This document shows positions 1 to 5,680 of a stretch of DNA of 7,380 nucleotides, in pieces (positions within the stretch are counted from its first letter, which is position 1; each line of letters starts with the position of its first letter). Below the pieces are notes generated by a model. That model was not told the origin of the DNA. It saw nothing but the letters and a program-made list of their open reading frames with translations, and did not search any database. Location of the stretch: positions 1 to 7,380 of the forward strand of contig DRGS01000060.1 of the NCBI GenBank assembly GCA_011053245.1. The letters run 5' to 3'. The position numbers were made by a program, and so were the translations under genes. The DNA is from Phycisphaerales bacterium. Its GTDB lineage: Bacteria; Planctomycetota; Phycisphaerae; Sedimentisphaerales; Anaerohalosphaeraceae.

Positions 1-98
1 GGGGGGGTACTGCACGGCCGGGGGAGTGTTTGGGGGCAGACAGTAAGAGGTAGCTAAATAGAGTTATACATTTTGAGGTAAACCTTTGGGATAGCTCA
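1..98. other. Left edge, probable tail of an unseen upstream gene
   Basis: The three forward frames stay open from the edge until stops at 44-46, 51-53 and 55-57, so an upstream gene could end here in any of them, but the visible 14-18 codons are too few to identify it. By context an exosortase (EpsH/Xrt) is the natural candidate. The seven G residues at the very start may be real or an end artefact. Bases 59-90 form the first copy of an imperfect repeat described separately. Confidence 0.4.
59..90 (+). repeat. Imperfect direct repeat, copy 1, before epsI
   Basis: These 32 bases align without gaps to 873-904 with 26 identities. The best shared core is GTAAACCTTNGGG. This copy ends nine bases before the epsI ATG, while the other copy lies 21 bases after the epsI stop, so the pair brackets the gene. 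It contains the palindrome AGGTAAACCT (76-85), which copy 2 does not keep. It could be a shared leader or operator, or the footprint of a duplication or insertion event. Confidence 0.55.
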
Positions 99-851
99 AT
101 GTACGCAATTAAGAGATCACATTTTAATGCCGTCATTTACGGCGGTTGTTGGGTCGGCGTCTTTGTCGCGGTTCTGGCCAGTGGTATTATCTATCGCAAG
201 GCCGCAGGCTTTCTGCAAATCGCTATTGATAAAGATATTAGTTTGCCGGTTCCGTTGGGAACTTTCCCGGCTGAGATCGGCGGATGGGCCGGTAAGGACG
301 TTCCAATTCCCGAGACTATACGCCTGGTCGCCGGTAATGATGATTTCATCAACAGGTTATATGCTAACGCGTCGCGAAATCAGTGGGTAAATGTCTATGT
401 TGCGTATTCGGCTCGTCCCCGTACGATGCGGGGACACAGGCCACAGGTGTGTTTTACCTCCGCCGGATGGGTTCACGATCGGACCGAGAGCAGCAGCATA
501 CGCTCATCGCACGGTCTTGAGATACCCTGCCTTATCCATCGCTTCTACAGGCCCGAGAAACAGAATGAACAGGTTGTAGTGCTGAATTTCTATGTTCTTA
601 ACGGCCGTTGCATCGAGAGCGAAAAAGGCTTTTCGGGCTTTGGATGGCGTAGCCCGAACATTGCCGGCCAGGCGGCCAGGTATGTTGCGCAAGTGCAGAT
701 CAGTTCGCTATTTGAGAATTCCATTTTGGCTGCGGCTGAAGAATTCGTGGATGTAATACTCGACCATCTTCCGGATGAAGGCGGCAATGTCGCTGTCGCT
801 GCTAATACCTACGTTGCCATGAATGCGGTCGCAAAAGGCTCGTCTCAATAG
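99..851 (+). CDS. epsI: EpsI-like exosortase-associated protein
   Basis: This 250-residue protein resembles the EpsI/DUF3485 family (PF11984). Family members occur as separate proteins or as C-terminal extensions of exosortases in exopolysaccharide and PEP-CTERM loci, and their exact biochemical role is unsettled. One N-terminal membrane segment (about residues 11-32) would anchor it in the inner membrane with the rest in the periplasm. Family hallmarks visible are a G-W pair near the start of the domain (62-63), a YVAY stretch (100-103), and the signature HRPQVCFTSAGW (113-124) with H113, P115, C118 and G123-W124. Length is normal for a stand-alone EpsI. The ATG is preceded only by a weak purine run (GGGA, 88-91). 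The next gene lies 155 bases away, beyond repeat remnants. An exosortase would be expected upstream but is outside the window. Family assignment is firm; role in this locus is inferred. Confidence 0.85.
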   Translation: MYAIKRSHFNAVIYGGCWVGVFVAVLASGIIYRKAAGFLQIAIDKDISLPVPLGTFPAEIGGWAGKDVPIPETIRLVAGNDDFINRLYANASRNQWVNVYVAYSARPRTMRGHRPQVCFTSAGWVHDRTESSSIRSSHGLEIPCLIHRFYRPEKQNEQVVVLNFYVLNGRCIESEKGFSGFGWRSPNIAGQAARYVAQVQISSLFENSILAAAEEFVDVILDHLPDEGGNVAVAANTYVAMNAVAKGSSQ

Positions 852-872
852 AGTGCGATAAGTATAGATAAT

Positions 873-904
873 TAGAGGTATAGACTTTTAAGTAAACCTT
901 AGGG
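873..904 (+). repeat. Imperfect direct repeat, copy 2, after epsI
   Basis: Second copy of the 32-base element at 59-90 (26 of 32 identical). With one small gap the similarity continues a little further upstream (TAAG...TAG.TAA, about 859-872 against 44-58). It sits in the non-coding spacer between epsI and the FkbM gene and has no gene starting directly after it. That suggests a relic rather than an active leader. Confidence 0.55.
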
Positions 905-908
905 TGTA

Positions 909-926
909 ACCGACGGGGACGGAGTT
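909..926. repeat. Possible remnant of a dispersed GGGGACGGAGT-type repeat
   Basis: A G-rich stretch in the epsI-FkbM spacer contains two close copies of GACGG (GACGGGGACGG, 912-922) followed by AGTT. From memory, phrases of this kind occur as dispersed REP-like elements, sometimes beside Y1-type REP-associated transposases. I cannot verify that here, no transposase is present, and only one short unit is visible. Confidence 0.2.
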
Positions 927-930
927 CAGG

Positions 931-950
931 GTGATCCATTTATCACTTTT
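931..950 (+). terminator. Weak stem-loop followed by four T
   Basis: GTGAT (931-935) pairs with ATCAC (942-946) around a six-base loop, and four T residues follow directly. A G-T wobble could lengthen the stem slightly. It lies 80 bases after the epsI stop, where a terminator separating epsI from the next transcript would make sense. The stem is short and AT-containing, so this is a weak call. Confidence 0.3.
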
Positions 951-977
951 AATAAAAAAGCAGGCATCTATTATACT
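949..977 (+). promoter_or_regulatory. Possible sigma70-type promoter for the FkbM gene
   Basis: TATACT (972-977, five of six to TATAAT) lies 17 bases downstream of TTAATA (949-954, four of six to TTGACA). A transcript would start near 984 and leave a short leader before the ATG at 1007. The spacer is exactly the 17-base perfect repeat, and the -10-like box sits at the bases where this copy diverges from the wzx start. This is consensus matching by eye only. Confidence 0.3.
951..971 (+). repeat. Decayed copy of the flippase start (left repeat)
   Basis: These 21 bases match 1893-1913 at 20 positions, including 17 perfect bases (AAAAAGCAGGCATCTAT, 955-971). The one mismatch turns the flippase ATG into ATA. 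In the flippase frame the sequence reads I-K-K-Q-A-S-I-I-L and then TAA at 978-980, against M-K-K-Q-A-S-I-L-Q-S in the intact gene. This is best read as a dead remnant of the original wzx 5' end, left when the FkbM gene entered between it and the present wzx start. Confidence 0.7.
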
Positions 978-992
978 GTAATTTTCAATGAT

Positions 993-998
993 AAGGAG
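993..998 (+). promoter_or_regulatory. Ribosome binding site of the FkbM gene
   Basis: AAGGAG with an eight-base gap to the ATG at 1007 is a clear Shine-Dalgarno sequence and fixes the start. It is stronger than the sites before epsI, wzx and the Wzy-like gene, which fits this gene carrying its own translation signal. Confidence 0.7.
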
Positions 999-1006
999 CG
1001 CGTTAG

Positions 1007-1870
1007 ATGAGTATCATTGGTATATGCTTCAGAAAGAATAAGATCTTTCAAGGTCTCAAGTTCTTTGTTGCGAAAGTTGGGTTGTATACATTCACTCGAG
1101 ATACGTACCATTATTTTTTTGCGAAGGACGCCTTACGAAGAAGAAGACTCGCATTGAAGTTCTACTCACAATTTATCAATCCAGGTGACATAGTTTTTGA
1201 CATTGGTGCAAATGTTGGTGTTCGCACCGACATATTTCTGAAACTTGGCGCGCATGTGATTGCCGTCGAGCCCAATCCCAAGTGTGTGCGTGACATAGAG
1301 AGGATATATGGCTGTAAGTCACTTTTCATCGAGCAGTGTGCAATTGGTAACGCAGAAGGAACTGTTGAACTGATGATTGGCGACCAAAGCCCGTTATCAA
1401 CCACTTCGCCCGAATGGCTCAAGGTTGCCAAGAAATCACCTCGGTTCGCGTGTCATCAGTGGCGGGAAACGATTAAGGTTCCGGTCAGAACGCTAAATTC
1501 TTTAGTCCAAGCTTGGGGATTGCCAAATTTCGTGAAAATTGATGTTGAAGGCTCTGAGGCCGAAGTGCTTCAGAGTTTGTCGCAGCCAATACCCTGCTTG
1601 TCTTTCGAGTTTAACATAGAGTTTATTTCTCAGGCATGTAAATGTATTGAGAACATTTCTCTGATGGAAAATGCGTGTTTTAACGTTGTCCTTGAAGAAT
1701 CGTTCGAATTTTGTTTTACTGAATGGATTTCCAACTCTCGAATCATCAAGTGGCTTGTAAGTGATCAGAACCGGTCATTACTCACTTACGGTGATATCTA
1801 TGTACGTTTGCCTGTGGTAACAGCGGATACCAAAGCAGAGGTCAAAGCTGAAATCTTGGAAATGCTGTAA
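1007..1870 (+). CDS. FkbM-family SAM-dependent methyltransferase
   Basis: This 287-residue protein is a class I methyltransferase of the FkbM family (PF05050-like). Such enzymes in polysaccharide loci are usually thought to O-methylate sugars using S-adenosylmethionine. Visible motifs are the SAM-binding loop DIGANVG (65-71), the acidic strand-2 end AVEPNP (86-91), and the family motif VKIDVEGSE (176-184). The basic N-terminal region (RRRR at 44-47) has no signal peptide, so it is cytoplasmic. It starts at an ATG with a good AAGGAG site and ends 23 bases before the flippase. It is bracketed by the duplicated flippase start, and sampled lines look AT-richer than its neighbours (21 G+C in 60 at 1021-1080; 22 in 60 at 1681-1740), although 1261-1320 has 31. 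Together these suggest a transferred cassette. The acceptor sugar cannot be told from sequence. Confidence 0.88.
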   Translation: MSIIGICFRKNKIFQGLKFFVAKVGLYTFTRDTYHYFFAKDALRRRRLALKFYSQFINPGDIVFDIGANVGVRTDIFLKLGAHVIAVEPNPKCVRDIERIYGCKSLFIEQCAIGNAEGTVELMIGDQSPLSTTSPEWLKVAKKSPRFACHQWRETIKVPVRTLNSLVQAWGLPNFVKIDVEGSEAEVLQSLSQPIPCLSFEFNIEFISQACKCIENISLMENACFNVVLEESFEFCFTEWISNSRIIKWLVSDQNRSLLTYGDIYVRLPVVTADTKAEVKAEILEML

Positions 1871-1892
1871 GAAAGAGAAGTTGCAAGATTAC

Positions 1893-1913
1893 AATGAAAA
1901 AGCAGGCATCTAT
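1893..1913 (+). repeat. Intact copy of the flippase start (right repeat)
   Basis: Right-hand partner of 951-971 (20 of 21 identical). Here the ATG at 1894-1896 is intact and opens the flippase gene. The two copies are 942 bases apart and enclose the whole FkbM gene with its ribosome binding site. Confidence 0.7.
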
Positions 1914-3528
1914 ATTGCAATCAGATCACAAAACAGACAACAGTTCCCTATCTAAGGGTCGTCCCTCGCTTGCGGTTAACGCCGCGAGTAACTGGATGGC
2001 TTTGGGGATTAATATGCTGGTGGGATTTTTCCTGACGCCTTACATAATCAGTTCGCTGGGATTGGGTTCTTACGGGATATGGGCGCTGGTGGTTTCGGTG
2101 GTTGGTTACTACGGGCTGCTGGACCTTGGCGTATCTTCGGCGATACTGCGTTATGTGGCCAGGTATGCCGGACAGAGGGATCATGTGCGTCTCAATGAGG
2201 TGATGAATACATCCATAGCTATCTTCTCCGTAATGGGTGCCATTGTTGCAGTGGTTACATATTTCGCGGCAGGACCCCTGGCAGGTTTTTTCAATGTTGC
2301 CGCCGGTGACCGGATATTGTTTCAGCGGAGCATCGTCCTTTTGGGTACTACGGCAGGTTTCATGTTTCCGGGCAATGTCCTTCATGTGGCGATAATTGCC
2401 CATGAACGGTTTGCTACTAAGAATATTCTGCTGACAACCTGCACAGTTATAAGGGCCTTACTGATCGTCGTGGTTCTTCGCGGCGGCGGTGATATTGTCG
2501 ACCTAAGCGTTGTTAATCTTGCCGTCTGTGTTTTCGGTACCGCTCTTAATTTTTCAGTAGTAAAGATATACTTTCCATGTATCCGCTTTTCGTGGCGGAT
2601 GTGCAAAAAGGCCGTACTGCGGTCATTGCTTACGTTCGGTTTTTTTTCGTGTATTTCGCAGATCGGGAATCTTCTCCATACAAAGATCGGTGCTGTTGTG
2701 ATCGGCAGGTTTCTTACGATGAAACTTGTGGGTGTTTATAACATTTCGCTGTTGATGTCTATGTATGCTCTAAAATTGATCATTTCATGCAGCGGGGTTT
2801 TTCAGCCGAGGCTGTCGTCACTTGCCGGAGTCGCCAGCGGCAAGGCCTTCGCCAACTCGGTGATGAGATACTCGATGATCGTGTCGAACTTTTCGGTGGC
2901 CATAGGAGTGACGGGTTGTCTTTTGTGCAGAGACTTCCTGAAGCTTTGGTTGCCTGATAATTTTGGCGATACTACCACTGCCGAATATGTTTTCTATATT
3001 CTTCTCATCTCTCTCGTACCGAATTTAATGACGGATGTTTCGGCAAATGCGCTTCTGGCTGTCAAAAAGCATAAATATCTAGCATATCAGACGGTTCTGG
3101 AGGGGGTGGTAAACCTCTGCCTTTCCATCTATCTTATAGGCAAATTTGGGATCATGGGAGTAGCGATTGCCGCGGCGATCCCGGCAACGATAGCCAGAGT
3201 TGTGGTACAACCAATTTATTGCTGTAGGATACTGGGAATCAAGTGGTTTAGCTATATGCGGCAGATAATGATCATTCCGCTGTTGGTTTCCGTGGCGATG
3301 TTGCTGTTTGCGAATTTTAGCGGTGTGCTGCTGGTGGCGGTTACATATCCGCAGTTGATATTCAAAGGCGTGATTGTCTTTGGCGTGTATATGTTGATAG
3401 CGTTTTACGTATGCATAGATACTCAGATGCAGCATGAAGTGTTTGCCAGGCTATCGCGTCTTTATTTGGGCGTTATAGGCGTTGTGTTCAGGAAAGGGCT
3501 TATTGGCAGTGAAAACAGCGATGTCTAA
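1894..3528 (+). CDS. wzx: Wzx-type polysaccharide flippase
   Basis: This 544-residue integral membrane protein belongs to the polysaccharide transporter branch of the MOP/MATE-like superfamily (Wzx/RfbX). It would flip undecaprenyl-linked repeat units from the cytoplasmic to the periplasmic face of the inner membrane. About 12-14 hydrophobic segments are visible, starting near residue 33. The signature stretch GYYGLLDLGVSSAILRY (71-87), after NWMALGINMLVGFFLTPY (33-50), is typical of Wzx N-termini. Residues 1-28 are polar and cytoplasmic. Length is slightly above the usual 400-500 because of the hydrophilic head and tail. The chosen ATG has only a weak upstream purine run (AAGAGAAG, 1873-1880, spacing 13). 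This fits the idea that its original leader was displaced by the FkbM insertion, with translation perhaps now coupled to FkbM. No related gene overlaps it. Substrate unknown. Confidence 0.9.
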   Translation: MKKQASILQSDHKTDNSSLSKGRPSLAVNAASNWMALGINMLVGFFLTPYIISSLGLGSYGIWALVVSVVGYYGLLDLGVSSAILRYVARYAGQRDHVRLNEVMNTSIAIFSVMGAIVAVVTYFAAGPLAGFFNVAAGDRILFQRSIVLLGTTAGFMFPGNVLHVAIIAHERFATKNILLTTCTVIRALLIVVVLRGGGDIVDLSVVNLAVCVFGTALNFSVVKIYFPCIRFSWRMCKKAVLRSLLTFGFFSCISQIGNLLHTKIGAVVIGRFLTMKLVGVYNISLLMSMYALKLIISCSGVFQPRLSSLAGVASGKAFANSVMRYSMIVSNFSVAIGVTGCLLCRDFLKLWLPDNFGDTTTAEYVFYILLISLVPNLMTDVSANALLAVKKHKYLAYQTVLEGVVNLCLSIYLIGKFGIMGVAIAAAIPATIARVVVQPIYCCRILGIKWFSYMRQIMIIPLLVSVAMLLFANFSGVLLVAVTYPQLIFKGVIVFGVYMLIAFYVCIDTQMQHEVFARLSRLYLGVIGVVFRKGLIGSENSDV

Positions 3529-3606
3529 ATCAATTAATGCACTCACTGCCGATGCCGACAGGCTCAGCGTGATATAGTGAAACACAGTCGAAGAATTAAT
3601 GGAAAT

Positions 3607-3615
3607 AGAGGTGAT
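3607..3615 (+). promoter_or_regulatory. Strong ribosome binding site of the GT4 gene
   Basis: AGAGGTGAT closely matches the anti-SD complement AGGAGGTGAT just before the ATG at 3618. It favours this start over the internal ATG at 3630 (M5), even though M5-K-I-T-F is where the conserved glycosyltransferase fold begins. The rest of the 3529-3617 spacer shows no convincing terminator or promoter. Confidence 0.6.
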
Positions 3616-3617
3616 TT

Positions 3618-4721
3618 ATGACAGACGCAATGAAAATCACATTCATATTGCCGGGCAGGGGTAGGTCGGGAGGCGTTCGGGTAACCGCAGAGATGGGTAA
3701 CTGTCTCCTGAAACGCGGCCACGATGTGCGGATCATTTACTATCGGCCCGCTCTTTATACTCCATCAGGTCTCAAACGTCAGGTCAGCCATGTGTATCGG
3801 CAGAACCGTTTCGATAATGCTGATTGGGTCGATAGTTTTGAGGGTGTTGCGATACCTTTCAAGAAGTTGGAAGATGTCAGCTACTCAAAAGGTGAGATCG
3901 TTATATCTGTGGGCGTTTACTTTGTGCCGTATCTGCTGGGATTGAACGAGGATGTGTATAAGGTTCAATACTGCCACGGTTTGCCCGGCGATGAGCGGCA
4001 TCCGATGAGAGCGTTCCTTGACCTTTCGATACCGACGATCTCGGTGTCGGATGCTCTGGTCGAAACACTCGAAAAGCACAATGGCCAGAAAGTGTTGGGT
4101 GTAGTTCCCAATGGCATTGATGGTGAAAACTATTACACAGACGGGCGTTTGGCGAGAGATGGCATTGGTACGATATATGATACTGCGTACGAAAAGGCTC
4201 CGGAAGATACGATCGAGTTGCTTGGACAAATACGCAAACGATGGCCGTCGATGCCACGGTATGTCTTCGGAAAGGTGAAACGGCCCAAGGGGATCGACAG
4301 CGGCAGCTATTTTCGCTATCCCTCTATTGCCAGGGGCAGGGAGTTATACAATCGAAGCAAGATATGGCTCGTGACCAGCCGCAGGGAGGGTTTCGGTTTG
4401 CCGGTTCTTGAGGCGATGGCGTGCGGGGCACTTGTCATCAGCACAAAACACGATAATGCCTATTCGCTGATCAAGCACGGCGAGAATGGCTTTCTCGTCG
4501 ATGTTGGCGACCATGAAGGATTTATGCGTTACATAGAGTTTGTCCTTAACAATGATGACGTTCGTCAGCGTATTACGCGACAGGCGTATAAGACGGTTAA
4601 GAACTACACATGGGATCGGGCGGCTTCAAAAATGGTCAGGTGTTTGAAGAGCGTGGTCTCGGGTGATCAACCGATCTTAGATACGCAAAGCAGGAAAGAG
4701 GCAGCATGCCCAAGCCGTTAG
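3618..4721 (+). CDS. GT4-family (GT-B fold) glycosyltransferase
   Basis: This 367-residue cytoplasmic or membrane-peripheral enzyme would transfer a sugar from an NDP-sugar to the growing lipid-linked repeat unit. The N-terminal Rossmann half begins KITFILPGRGRSGGVRV (6-22), where the GG element is the usual GT4 first-loop motif. QYCHG (117-121) supplies the conserved histidine region, and VSDALVETL (143-151) with VVPNGID (162-168) marks the inter-domain segment. The C-terminal half carries the retaining E-x7-E motif in EGFGLPVLE (E257 and E265), followed by AMACGALVIS and the HGENGFLVD loop (287-295). The length is typical for GT4. The gene overlaps the downstream GT2 by 16 bases, so the two are probably co-translated. 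Sampled lines are GC-richer than FkbM (35 of 60 at 3961-4020). Donor and acceptor are not predictable from sequence alone. Confidence 0.88.
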   Translation: MTDAMKITFILPGRGRSGGVRVTAEMGNCLLKRGHDVRIIYYRPALYTPSGLKRQVSHVYRQNRFDNADWVDSFEGVAIPFKKLEDVSYSKGEIVISVGVYFVPYLLGLNEDVYKVQYCHGLPGDERHPMRAFLDLSIPTISVSDALVETLEKHNGQKVLGVVPNGIDGENYYTDGRLARDGIGTIYDTAYEKAPEDTIELLGQIRKRWPSMPRYVFGKVKRPKGIDSGSYFRYPSIARGRELYNRSKIWLVTSRREGFGLPVLEAMACGALVISTKHDNAYSLIKHGENGFLVDVGDHEGFMRYIEFVLNNDDVRQRITRQAYKTVKNYTWDRAASKMVRCLKSVVSGDQPILDTQSRKEAACPSR

Positions 4722-5653
4722 TAAGCATTATAATCCCGACGTACAACCGGGCCGATATTATCAGTAACGCTGTCTGTAGCGCATTGCAGCAGACGTACTC
4801 TAATAAGGAGATCATAGTTGTTGACGACGGGTCAACCGATAATACCTGCGAAAGGCTAAGAGTTTTTGGAGATAATATACGGCTTGTGCGGCAGGTTAAT
4901 GCCGGTCCTTCGGCGGCAAGGAACGCCGGTGTTAAGGCCTCGATGGGTCAGATACTTACATTTCTCGATTCCGACGACTTATGGCTGCACTCTAAGATAG
5001 CCAAGCAGGTCAAGATGCTGCAAAGTGTCGATGAGTCGGTTCCATGTTGTTTGTGCAATGCGCTTATCCTGAGAAACTCCGGCAAGAAAGTGACGTCGTT
5101 CGATCTGGCTCCGATCCGTGCAAGGATCGAAAAAGGGTTGTGGCTCAATGTTACAAGCATACTTTCGACTCGATGTGTATTGTTTACGCAGGCTGCGGCG
5201 GTGCGGCGGTCGGTATTTGAAAAGGTCGGCGGTTTCGATGAGAGTTTACGGATCATGGAAGATCATGATATGGCTTTGCGGTTATCATTAGAAGGACCGT
5301 GGGCTTTCCTGAGGGAGCCGCTGGTTATTTACCATTATGGTATCGAAGATGGTCTCGCCGAAGAAGCAAGGCACAATGACTTACAGATATGCAAGAGTAT
5401 CGAAAGAATTGTCGCTAATATGTTAGCGGACAGGCGAGTCCCTGAAACCGGTGCGAAAAAGTATTTTGCACGCAGCCATACAAAGATGTGGCGGCATATC
5501 GAAAGGTCGCAGGGCTGGAGTAAAGCCAGACGGATCAGTGTACTGATGGACAAGTCGTTTGAAGCGGTGATGCAGGTGTGCGATTTTGCTTTTCGGCATT
5601 CGCCGATGTATCCGAAGATGGAAGTTACCGCTTTTGGCGGACAAAATAGATAA
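4706..5653 (+). CDS. GT2-family (GT-A fold) glycosyltransferase
   Basis: This 315-residue inverting glycosyltransferase would add one sugar to the repeat unit at the inner face of the cytoplasmic membrane. The GT-A domain opens with PLVSIIIPTYNRADII (4-19). Nucleotide-binding VVDDGSTDNT (38-47), the NAGPSAARNAG stretch (65-75) and the metal-binding FLDSDDLW (86-93; D88, D90, D91) follow in order. A later VGGFDESLRIMEDHDMAL (174-191) holds the ED-type catalytic-base region (E185, D186). The C-terminal 100 residues are polar and lack transmembrane helices, so this is not a processive synthase. The ATG lies inside the end of the GT4 gene (16-base overlap) after an AAGAGG site four bases upstream. 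Family is firm; substrate unknown. Confidence 0.9.
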   Translation: MPKPLVSIIIPTYNRADIISNAVCSALQQTYSNKEIIVVDDGSTDNTCERLRVFGDNIRLVRQVNAGPSAARNAGVKASMGQILTFLDSDDLWLHSKIAKQVKMLQSVDESVPCCLCNALILRNSGKKVTSFDLAPIRARIEKGLWLNVTSILSTRCVLFTQAAAVRRSVFEKVGGFDESLRIMEDHDMALRLSLEGPWAFLREPLVIYHYGIEDGLAEEARHNDLQICKSIERIVANMLADRRVPETGAKKYFARSHTKMWRHIERSQGWSKARRISVLMDKSFEAVMQVCDFAFRHSPMYPKMEVTAFGGQNR

Positions 5654-5668
5654 GCAGCTTATGCTTAT
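5650..5668 (+). other. Small hairpin at the GT2-wzy junction
   Basis: ATAAGCA (5650-5656) and TGCTTAT (5662-5668) form a perfect seven-base inverted repeat around a five-base loop. It contains the GT2 stop codon and ends 12 bases before the Wzy-like ATG. No T-tract follows, so it is not a classic terminator. It could limit initiation at the next gene, which has no good Shine-Dalgarno sequence, or be chance. Confidence 0.3.
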
Positions 5669-5680
5669 AGGCTAAATCAA

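Noticed and set aside
1..7. Run of seven G at the left edge as a regulatory or quadruplex element
   Set aside because: Only one long G run is present, followed by scattered shorter ones at a sequence edge. An end artefact or chance is equally likely.
1948..2403. A 151-codon - strand open frame inside the flippase gene
   Set aside because: It is the antisense shadow of a strongly conserved Wzx coding region, and its translation is polar and rich in H, R and Q with no recognisable motif.
3529..3617. Intergenic gap between wzx and GT4 as a site for a small gene, terminator or insertion
   Set aside because: No stable stem with a T-tract, no repeat and no small frame with a ribosome binding site was seen; only the GT4 Shine-Dalgarno is supported.
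3885..4257. Two overlapping - strand open frames inside the GT4 gene
   Set aside because: Both are shadows of the GT4 coding region, which has clear family motifs on the + strand.
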